Below, in pieces: positions 48,534-58,548 of a DNA stretch of 64,000 nt; the first letter of the stretch is position 1; every line of letters begins with the position of its first letter. Source of the DNA: Pipra filicauda (taxonomy: Eukaryota; Chordata; Aves; Passeriformes; Pipridae); NCBI RefSeq assembly GCF_003945595.2, contig NW_024104669.1, positions 304,349 through 368,348 on the forward strand. Reading direction: 5' to 3'. The translations under genes were made by a program, and so were the position numbers. The notes beneath the pieces were generated by a model, which worked only from the letters and a program-made list of their open reading frames with translations, searched no databases and had not been told where the DNA came from.

Positions 48534-51500
48534 GTGAGTGCGGGCGGCGCGAGGGGTCCGCGGGATGGGGAGCGGCCGTGACACACATTGTATAGACACC
48601 TCACACACACGTGTGCGTGCACGGGGCTGTGTGTGTGCACCGCCTTTTTCTGCTGCGAGGGGAACATATTCCGCTCCCGCCGAGAAATGCAGGCGCCCAA
48701 GTCTGCGTTAAAGCCGCGGAGCGCTCGGAGCGCCTGCCCTGCCCGGCCGGGAGCGGGCACTGCGCTAACAGAGCTGCTCGGGGTCCAGAGACCCGCTCAC
48801 GGCCGTGCTCGGCTACGAGCGAAAGAATTAAACGCCTGCAGCTGTGGGACAGCGTCACCAGAAGGGAAGAGAACTTGGTCTTGGAGGGTCTTGCTGTGGA
48901 ATACGTGGCTTTTTCTTCTGCAAAACGAGTCATTTAGGAAATAGGTTTGAATTAAGGACGAGGTGCGCAGCCTTCTTCCACACTACCTCTGATACCTTCT
49001 GATCTGCAGAAAACTGGCCAGAGGGTGGGCTGCACAGAAGCTGACCTGCAAGTTTGAATTTCCCAGATCTTGTCAGTGTGACACATCCTTAGCTGTGAAC
49101 CTGAGGTATTACAGTAGAGACGGATATGGGAAAGGGAATGAGGAGCTCTGATCTGATGTGGAGTTTTAAATGTTTTAAGAATTATTATGTATTGCAGCAA
49201 TATCTAGAAATCTCAGCCTAGTTCCAGAAATTCATCATGCTTCATATTGTACACAGCGTGAAAGTGGTCACTGCTCCAGATAGATTTTAATTTCCATATA
49301 AAGTAGTAAATGCCTATAGGCAGCTTCAGAGGAAAAGCAGTAGCTTTACAGGCATTTATAGCAAGTGACAAAGCACCAAAAAGAAATTATGGAAGTGCAG
49401 GAGTGAAAATTCACAAAAGTGGGCATCACAGGTCATCTGGAATAGAGAGATCATGACTCTCTGCTGACCAGAATACGACAGGGAGGGAGAAGTCACAAGT
49501 GGTCTGTTTTACTCCTGAAGGCTAAAGAAAGACTTTGTAGTAATCACGTGTGAAATTATGAGAATTTGAAGGTGAATGGGTCTATAAAATGCCATATTAA
49601 AGATCATATCAGGAATTTAAAGACGTTTAAGACAGTGCTGGCCAGTAAATTCGAATGACAGGTGTCAGTCTCGTCTCCAACCGTGAAGGCTAAACACAGT
49701 GAGTGTTACCTGTGTACCCACAATTAGTGTTATCTTAACCATGTTTACTTTCAATTGGTGCCTGAACATAATAAACAGAAGCCAGAAAGTCCAAGACTTG
49801 ATATTGAATAGGAGGTAATAAAGAGATAGACCAGTAAGTATTCTTCCCAGAAACATGTGATAGTTGAATTTGTATTTAGAGATGAGAATACCAGCAGTAA
49901 GGAGACGAGGACAACACTCAAGTCCAGCACAGATTGATTAGGGTAAGAGAAACTTTACAAGAAAGAAGAGATTAGAGAAAAGTGAATGAGGAGAGGACAG
50001 ACTAGTAGGAGCAAAGGAACTGTAGGACTTAAGTAAGGGCAAGATTTACTCTTCAGCACAGCTCTGGTGGTGGCAGCTTAAGGAACCTGAGGAACACACA
50101 CTGCTCCCAATTAGTGCCTTGAAAGTCATAAAGTACTTAATGGAAAGCTATAGTAGGGTAAGGTTTGAAGTAAGAAAGGAAAAGGAATAAGTAGAGGTAC
50201 TCTAGGGAACTAGAAACAGCATGTTAAGTGAATTTACAGATGAAAGGGAGAAACTGGAGGGGCAAATGAGGTCAACTATGAGTTTAAGACATGAAGAGGG
50301 AAACATGCCTTTATTGTGAGAACTGAAAACCACCTAAGATTGAGAGACAAAAGGGAAGAGTAAGGGAGGGCACATGAGCAGGATGGGGGTCCTGGGGAGA
50401 TGGGACATGACATTGACATAAATCAAGGTAGGAAGACTCTGTAACTGGGACACAGAAAGGGAGGCAGCCAGGGAAGGGGGCACCAAAGGAGGATGGGGGA
50501 AAGAGGATGAAGTTGTTTTCATTTTTCACTTGGAATATATTGGTGAAATTCTGTGAAGAGAGAAGTAAAGATAAGATGAAGGAAGTATTTTGGGAAAAGG
50601 ACAAAAGCAGTAAGAGGTGGCTGTGATTGTCAACACGTTTCTTTTAAATGGAAAAAACAACAGACGCTGGACATCAAAATGTAATGAGGAGTAAATCACT
50701 CAGGGATGAAAGAATGTAGTGTATGCAGGATTAGCAAGTGTATCAATGAGGAAAAGGTAGGAACTATCCTATCTTAGTCTGAGTAATCTCACCCCCACAA
50801 ATTTCAGCCAGTACATTTAGCTTTCTGTGCCTTCTCTCATTGGAATTGTACGTATTTCTGTGGCCAAATCTTTGTACCTTAAACAAAGACATTTGAAAGT
50901 TAAAATATTATTCAATTAGGAAGGAGGTATTTTACCATTTCCTTTTCCATTTGCCCCATTTCAATTGATGCTTTCTTAGAATATTTGTTAACTTCCCTAC
51001 TTGATTTTTTACATCCATTTTAATAAAGTTTATTGTAATCTCCCTATTTTTTTAGGAATACTTTTAGGACAATGTTAGTTGTTATAATATAGCTAAAATA
51101 AAATGGATGGTTTTAAGTTCACAAGAAGTAACTTAGGTCACAAGAAGTCACTAACAGCCACAAATAGAGATGGTTGCAACTTGTTGCAGTATGCTGCTGA
51201 GGTTTTGGTAATGATGAACAGGATAAATTGATAAAGATGAAGAGGGATAGAAAAGTACTGAATAGCTTCATGAAGCACTGCAGATGGTGAAATTGAAAGC
51301 TATCTTCTAGAAGACAAGTGTACATGCTGTTCATAGGGCAAGTGGCTTCCACAGGAGAGGAAAAAGAGTCACAATGAGCCCCTACAATAGAGCCATTTCT
51401 TGTAAGAACATCCATTGCTATGAGAGCAAAGAACTTTCCACAGGATTCAGCTATTGCGTAGGCCATAGCTGGGAAAAATAATAGACTGCATTTCTGCTTA

Positions 51501-53373
51501 GTAACCGTTCCTTGATCCTTGCAACTCTTAGCACAAATTGCCTTCTCTTTAGAGGGTCTGATTCAGCTAAGTGGAAGTGTTAGCACAAGTAATGACTTTC
51601 TGGGGAAGTAAGAATCTGTGGGTACAGGCGAGTTCCCAGGTCAGTCACCGTGGGTTACAAGCAAACCACAGGGAAAAGAGTGATTTAACAAAAACCACAC
51701 AAAAACTTTCAAGTCTTTTGGAACACATTTGCGCAGCCCTGACATGACATATGTGTAGCCTAGTAATTTAGGATGCACAATTTCCTACAAGAAACCAGTA
51801 CTGTAAAAGTGTTTTATAAACCCGTTCAAAATCAACTATAAACAAAAATTAATTTCTTTTTTTTTAAAGAAGGCTTTAAGTCATCATATTTCTATTTCTC
51901 TCCATTTTCATTGGCTAAGTTAGCTGCTGTATTCAATTATTTTTTCCTTATTAGACTTGAAGGTGCTTAGAGTGGGTAAAGCAACATGTTGCTTTGTGGT
52001 CAGAGAGCCCTTACAATCAGGGTTTATCTCTTAGGCTGCAAACGCCTTAGGACGGGATTTCTCCTTACTATTTTCCCACAGCAACCAGCACAGTAAGACC
52101 CCAGTCTTGGCTGGGGATTGTTACTGAAATGCAAATAAAAGTAATTAATTTTGAAATGGTGTACCAACCAAGTGAAAAATAATTCTCTTGTATCAGAAAT
52201 GAAAAGCTGCATAAAGCTCAGGACTCATACAGTTTCTCAACTAGTAAAACATTTGTTGAATTTTAATCATTATGTGACTCACAGTATCAGCTAAAAAAAA
52301 TTGGGTTTTATGCTTTCTACTTTTCACTATTTCTATAGAAAAGTCTTTTTTTCTTGAAGCATATTAAAGAAAAACATTATCCATGTTTGGCACAGACTCA
52401 CTTCATGCATTCAGGAGAAAAACTTGCTCATGGGTGTCAGCAAACATAACTGCAGTCAGTGGACTGTGAGGAATGAAATCTGTCCAGTGAAGATGTTTGG
52501 AAAATACCTATGAAATGAAAGAATTGAGTCCTTTGTAAAATAAATAGAGAAAACAAGAGGAATACAGGAGAAATTTTATCACTGTCTAGCAATCTGGCTG
52601 GCTAACAGTTTATCTTGTATAATTGCCCTCAATATACTTGAGTGTTTATGAATAATTCTTGCTCTGTTCTCTGAGGCTAAATGACTGGCTCATGCTGCTG
52701 CTCCACTGTTTTCTGATCGCTGACAACTGTGGGAAGTTTTATGGATCAGGCCCATATTTGTAGCTAGGCTCTGATCAAGACTCAGTACGCAGAATATGGT
52801 GTTTTGGATGTAACCTTTGGTACAGAAGTTTTGGAAAATCGGTTTTCCATCCTTTGCAGCAGAGGACTGGGAGCAGCGGCAGCCGAGGGCCGGGCTGTGC
52901 GAGCGCCAGTTGTCATGACAACAGGGACTGGTGCTGGCTTGGACCGCCCTGCCGTCATCCGCTCCTTCGTTTACCAGTTTACCCGGTATGCGCAAAGTTA
53001 AGAGCTTAACAGAGGTGAATAAGCGTCGGTTTGTAAATTAAAAACTTGGTGCAGCAGAGGGTTTCTTGTGAATCGGACTGCAGAGAAGTATTTAATAAAC
53101 AGTCTATTTTAGGTTAAGAGGGATCATTGTGTTATATGGGTATACCAGGATCTCTTTGTGCTCATGCATTTTTTTTAACGGGTTGGTTCAAAATCTGGTA
53201 GGTTTAATAAACAACTAAAGCAGTGACTCTGATGTGATATTTCCAGGAGATGATCTTATTACTGTTTGGAATGACAGTAAAAGTGAATAAATGCAGCCTC
53301 TTCCTGGACTGTAGACATATTACAGTAATTCCCTATTCCATATTAGTCCAGATGCTGGATATAATAATATAAT
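48534..53373 (+). other. BAALC intron 1, first part
   Basis: AT-rich after the CpG island. Apart from a CpG-rich patch at about 52.9 kb I see no exon, RNA gene or named repeat. Confidence 0.6.
52850..52995 (+). promoter_or_regulatory. isolated CpG-rich patch with X-box-like palindrome; possible cryptic promoter or first exon
   Basis: About eleven CpGs fall in roughly 130 bp, unlike the surrounding intron. A perfect 14-bp palindrome, GTTGTCATGACAAC, at 52909-52922 is two symmetric changes from the RFX X-box GTTGCCATGGCAAC. An ATG at 52915, inside the palindrome, opens a frame starting MTTGTGAGLDRPAVIRSFVY. After 23 codons and two bases it reaches a plausible donor, CCCG|GTATGC, at 52985/52986. 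I do not recognise the peptide. It could be an alternative exon or promoter, an unrelated gene's first exon, or a regulatory element only. Confidence 0.35.
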
Positions 53374-53383
53374 GCATTTGCAT

Positions 53384-54408
53384 GGCGAGGTTTTGTAGCA
53401 GGTGGCAGAGTACAGGGTTGGCTTCTGTGAGAAGATGGTGGAAGCTTCCCCCATGTCCAGTGGAGCCCATGCCAACCATCTCCAAGACAGACCCACCACT
53501 GGTCAAGGCTGAGCTCATCAGCAACAGTGGTAGCACCCCTGGGATAACATATTTAAGAAGTGATGGGGGGAGAACCTGCAGAACAGCAGCTGGAGAGAGG
53601 AGTGAGAATACATGAGGGAAACAACTCTACAGACACCAAGGTTGGTGGAGAAGAAGGGGCAGGAGGTGTTCCAGGAACTAGAGCAAAGATTCCTCAGCAG
53701 CTCATGGTGAAAACCATGGAAGGCAGGCTGTCCCCCTGCAGCCCATGGAGGTCCACAGTGGAGCAGAGATCCACCTGCAGCCCCTGAAAAATCCCACACT
53801 GGAGCAGGTGGATGCCAAAAGGAGGCTGTCACCCCATGGCTGGAGCAGGCTCCTGGCAGGACCTGCAGACCCATGGGGAAAGGAGCCCATGATGGATCAG
53901 GTTTGCTGGCAGGACTTGTGACCCCATGGGGGAATCACACTGGAGCAGTTTGTGAAGAATTGTAGCCCATGGGGAGGACTCATGTTGGAGATATTCATGG
54001 AGAACTGTGTCCTGTGGGAGGAACCCCATGCTGGAGCAGAGGAAGAGTGCAAGGAGTCCTTCTCCTGAGGAGGAAGGGTTGGAATAGACAACATGTGATA
54101 AACTGACCACAGCCCCCATTCCCTATCCCCCAGCACCACTGGTGGGAGGAGGTAGAGAAATAGAGAGTGAAGCTGAGCCCAGGACGGGGGGAGGGGTGGG
54201 GGAAAGGTGTTTTAAGGTTTAGGGGTTTATATTTTTTCATTATCCTACTCTGATTTTGATGGGCAGTAAATTAAATTAATTTTCTCGAGTAGATTCTATT
54301 TTGCCCATGATAGTAATTGCTGAGTGATCTCTTCCTGTCCTTATCTCAACCCATGAGCCTTTCATTATGTTTTCTCTCCCATGTCCATCTGAGGAGTAAG
54401 GAGAGAAA
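53384..54408 (+). mobile_element. avian ERV LTR-like element, plus sense
   Basis: Recognisable as a common bird LTR: '-ggcttctgtgagaagatggtggaagcttcccccatgtcc-', 'aacatatttaagaag' (a TATA-like box at about 53550), degenerate 'cccatgg...ctggagcag' units, 'agtaaattaaattaattttctcgag' near 54266 (poly(A) region), and 'cctgtccttatctcaacccatgagcc'. It shares 3' blocks with the minus-sense element at 31.0 kb. It is flanked by a perfect 10-bp repeat, GCATTTGCAT, at 53374-53383 and 54409-54418. It lacks the last part present at the 31.0 kb copy's end, so it is 3'-truncated. ORFs within it are not genes. Confidence 0.7.
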
Positions 54409-54418
54409 GCATTTGCAT

Positions 54419-57400
54419 CTAATTTTTACCATCTAGCTTTCAGAAAACAGCCTTATTTCTGAAAATGTCTCCCCTACCTTGTACATCAACTTATGTGCTA
54501 ACATTTATGAGGATCAATTTCTTAAACACAGAAAGCACTTCTTGAGTGGTCCTTGAGTGGGTTTGTGTAGGTGGTTCCATTTGTACAACAAGAGGAAGAT
54601 AAGTGGGTTCAAAGCCCTCTGAATTTCCTGAAAGCATGATTTGGTAGGGTTATTCAAAAGGTTTCCCTCTGAGTGGGGACTTTTGTGTCATTCCCCACTA
54701 CACCTCTGGAGGACCACAAAAACAGCAAACCTTGCTGTCAGTACTGAAGTACAAACTCAGTACCAAATGTGGAGACAAATCAAGACAACGGAAAAGCCCA
54801 GAGCCCCTGCTGCTTCAGAGGAGTTAACCATTCCCATATGCATTATGGGTGGGAAGTGCTGCAGGACAAAGGGAATTAACATTGATGCACCACCCAGCTG
54901 TATGCCTGTCTTAGAAATTTAAAAAAAAAAATAATTTTACCATTAAAAAAATAACAATTCTGCACCGGTCTATGGATCAGGAAATTATAAAGAGCACTGG
55001 ATAGCAATAGAGGGAAATAATAGAATTAAATGGGTAATCTCTGCAATAAATGATTTTTGTCAATGCACTGACCCGAAAACACTCAACATTGACATTTCCC
55101 ATTCAACACATATACTTGGGGTTTGCTCAGCATAGAGCCCAGTCAAAGATTACAGTACTGGCCTGAAACAGTATTTATTGCACCACAAAACAGCATTGAT
55201 ATTATTGGAAAAATTGGACTCATATGATAAATAAAAATTTGACTGTATGATAAGTATAATCTTTTGTAATGACCATATTTTTCAGACTAACCCGAGCTGT
55301 TAATTCTTCCAATGCATACATTTTAATCTTTGCTGTCACCTGAAAGTACAATACTGGCTTAATTTCACTTTTCAGTTAAAAATATCACTGATACTTATTT
55401 GCCCCATTATTATGTACTAAGCAATCTCTCCCACCACCTCTAAAAGTATTTTTAAATTATTTTGTTTTAATAAATATCAATTCTCATATAAAAAGCTTGC
55501 ATCCATAGCAAGTGAAGTTTTAATAAAAGTGTCAAGGATAATTGAGAGATGGGAAATTTTCTTCTATCATGAACCTTCAACTTGCTATTTTTTGAGATGT
55601 ATCAGACTCAATTGCTGGAACAACTTTGATCATGTTTAATGGTAGGTGGTTATTGTCATTCAGGTACCACCTGAATCCTCCTGACAGGTCCTGGTGCCTC
55701 AGGTGGGAGCAGCTGCCTCATACTCCTGTGACAGGAGAGGAAGTCAGGAGCTGGGCAGGGTCCTCCAGCTGCCTCTTCTTTCCCCAGCAGCCTCTCTATT
55801 GCACTTTCTGACTCAAGAATTGTCTCAAAACACTGCAAAGGCTGTGAAAAAAAAAACCCAAAACAAACTTTTCCACAAAGCCTCTTACTCTTTGCTTCAT
55901 GCCCATTTAGTTAATGGCCAAAAGTCTTGCTAAACCCCCTACAATCTAAAGCAAACCTAGTAGGATTGACACTTTACCCCATTATAATAATTTACCCACT
56001 GATAAAATAAATTTACTAAAAACATGATGTGCATGAACACTTGAATTACATGAAAGGCTTTCCCAGCTGTCAGAAAGCAGAAAGGTTTGTTGAGCATCAA
56101 TAGAGATGATTTGCAGGAGTGATGACTCGGAACCATCTTTCCAAATTATTTTCCTGTGGAAAAATCTCTTGCAGCATAGAAATCTTAGAGCCAGAGGGCT
56201 CTCAGTAACTATGGGAAGAGCCTGCAGCAGGAGTAGGGATGGTGAGAGAGGGAGAGTGTCTGAAAGGATTTAGGCAGGAAATCTGAGTGGTGGCTTTTGT
56301 CAGTGACAGATCCTCCCTGCAAGATGCTCAGAAGTAAATTGCTCTGCAAAATTATTGTTCTTGTGGAAAATGCTCACTCCCCATGACCACTCCCACCCCT
56401 TTATATGCTGATTCAGGACATATAAAAATTCATTTTCTTTTCCTTAGGAATGAATTTACATTTTCCAGCCAGTTCTAATCCTGTATTTTTCAGTTTAGGA
56501 ATGTAGAGTTCACAGCAAACAGATAAAATTTGAATTAGCTTTAAGCAAAGACTCCTGCCAGTCTCAAAGCAGAGGTTCAATATGTTGCATACAGGAAATA
56601 CAGTTCAGAGTGCAGTTTACTTCATTGCCTATTGATTAAAATTTCCAAAATTCCCACATTAAGCATAAATTGCAGTAATCCAGCATTGAAGTGATAGAAA
56701 TCTCTCTTGTCTTTATCTGTGGTCAGTTATAGAAATATATTTCTTCATAGAAGCAGAAATTATATTGCCAGTTCCACTCTTTTCCTCAGGTGTTCCTGTG
56801 GTTTAAAACAGAAATAAATTGATTGCAGTTAAAAGAAATGTGGGAATGAAAGTTGGGCTTTACCTTAATTCAAAATACAGAAATAGTTAAGGCTCAGAAA
56901 TGTAATGGTCGAAGCCATGCATTTATCATAAAGGTTTTTCTTTGAGCCACACAAAGCAGCCCTCTTTTCAGGAGTATGCAGATCAGATTTCGAAGGCTGT
57001 GTGGTGAGTGTGTACATTCTTCAGCAGTAGTCTCTCATGAAACAAGTGGCTTGGTCCTTTGCTATACACAAATCAATAGTGCAATTTTATTTAGTGATGA
57101 ATACATGCCTAATTGCTTCCCTGGACTGTCACACTGCCTTTTCTGTTTAGGAAAAATATGAGTTAAAAGTAAAACAAGCAAGTAGATGAAGGAGTGGTGT
57201 TTTACCAGTTAGCATGGGCAACTGTAGCTATGAGGCAGGATTTTACATTTTAAGGTTTTTCCTGGATCCACTGAGCCCCTCTGCATTGCTGTTTGCTTAA
57301 CTGAGCCTAAAATTTTAAGCAGCTGATGAAAAAGAAGTAATGTTGAGCCTCCCATTCCACCTGGAAGAACATGGATTCAGGGTAGCCTGTTCGGGTGGAT

Positions 57401-57789
57401 GCTAGAGATGCTAGAGAAAAATAGTCAGCCTATTCTTTATTGACTGACTGAAATATTTTGATTACCTTTTTTTTTTTTACCAGTCTCCTAACAATGTATA
57501 TGGTTGTGTTTCTCTCTCTGCACATTTCATCTGAATATTGTCCTCATGTTGCAATTGTCATTCTTGTAAACTGCTAGTATTTCCTAGGTGGGCCATCTGA
57601 ATTGTTTCAAGCACTTGCAGTACTAAAAGAATGAATTTCTGCCACTTGCACAATGCTAGTGCCCGAGTGTTTTATAAGTGCTTACACTGCCTGTGGAAAA
57701 GACGGAAAAAAAGTCACAGATCTATCTAAAGGATTGCTGATGGCTGATGACATTAGGTTTTAATGTGGCAACGGCCCTCATTTTAGGGC
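54419..57789 (+). other. BAALC intron 1, between LTR element and provirus
   Basis: AT-rich unique sequence with no coding block, RNA gene or nameable repeat. AGGGC at 57785-57789 is the candidate left target-site duplication of the provirus; its right partner is outside the window. Confidence 0.5.
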
Positions 57790-58050
57790 TGTCCTAGTTA
57801 GGACAACTGAGACCAGTTCATCAGGGTATGGGTGTAACCCAAAACTGTGTATTCTATAGCCTTCCATGCCATTTCCCAGAAACTGTTATCAATGAACCAT
57901 TTACACCATCTGCCCATAGAGCCTGACTCCTCAGGCTATAAACTAGGTGTTAAGAGGCCTGTGAGATAGGAGGATGCTCCTGTCCTCACACCCTTTGTGG
58001 AACTCCCCGCCCTGAGGGAAGCACTGAGCATTTCTGCCTGAACTGGAGGA

Positions 58051-58057
58051 TATATAA
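58051..58057 (+). promoter_or_regulatory. TATA box of the proviral LTR
   Basis: TATATAA inside GGAGGATATATAATC, conserved in the solo LTR. Transcription would start about 25-30 bp downstream. Confidence 0.65.
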
Positions 58058-58350
58058 TCTTGGAGTCTTGGAACATTTTTAACCACTCTGTGGGATCCAG
58101 AGAAGGACTGCGGCTCATCGCTCTCAAACAGACTTGGATCACCACCCTATACTGGACTCCAATCACCACTTTGACCAGACTGCAACAGCTCTCCCACCAG
58201 CAGGTTCTTCCCCTCTCCCTTTACTTTGGACTCAAGCGGGGCCCAAGGAACACCACGTTGTTCATGCCCCAGGGTACTGGGTTATACATTTGGGTTTTGT
58301 GGGTTATGACCAATTGTTTGTTTGTATGATTGTACTTACTGTATTATTTT

Positions 58351-58356
58351 AGTAAA
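58351..58356 (+). terminator. LTR polyadenylation signal variant AGTAAA
   Basis: It lies about 80 bp before the LTR end. The solo LTR has ATTAAA at the equivalent position. Confidence 0.5.
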
Positions 58357-58435
58357 TTGTTATTCTGACTTATAATCTCTCCTTTGAGTTGAGTTCATTT
58401 CCCCTGCTGGTTAACTCTTAAACCAGCACATTTTT

Positions 58436-58454
58436 TGGCCGCCCAACGTGGGGC
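58436..58454 (+). other. primer binding site, tRNA-Lys type with one extra C
   Basis: TGGCCGCCCAACGTGGGGC lies 5 bases after the LTR end. Apart from one extra C after TGGC it is complementary to the 3' end of the tRNA-Lys that primes several retroviruses (expected TGGCGCCCAACGTGGGGC). Confidence 0.75.
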
Positions 58455-58548
58455 AGAGAGAGAGAAGTCAGAATCACAATTTCACTTTAAGCATTTGTCT
58501 ATTTGGATATAGAAACTCCCTGATCACCATGTTGTTTGATGCATTCAC

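Larger units (their letters stand above)
47930..48600 (+). promoter_or_regulatory. BAALC: CpG-island promoter and 5' UTR of BAALC
   Basis: A GC- and CpG-rich block ending just after BAALC exon 1, with a strongly purine-rich (GGGGA/GGAG) plus strand at about 48060-48270. It has no TATA box in a clear position. The long ORFs through it on both strands (up to 375 codons on minus) are composition artefacts. Confidence 0.8.
57790..58430 (+). repeat. 5' LTR of the provirus
   Basis: 641 bp with TG...CA ends, starting TGTCCTAGTTAG and ending AACCAGCACA. It contains a TATA box and a poly(A)-type signal. The left 198 bp match the visible 3' LTR almost perfectly, and both ends match the solo LTR at 4927-5565, which fixes the boundaries. 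Confidence 0.92.

Noticed and set aside
47633..48760. 375-codon minus-strand ORF and overlapping ORFs across the BAALC CpG island
   Set aside because: Antisense to a GC-rich promoter and BAALC exon 1, with low-complexity P/S/A/R composition. The plus-strand BAALC start explains the locus.
53518..54240. Several ORFs of 60-118 codons on both strands near 53.5-54.2 kb
   Set aside because: They lie in a non-coding LTR-like element with degenerate internal repeats.
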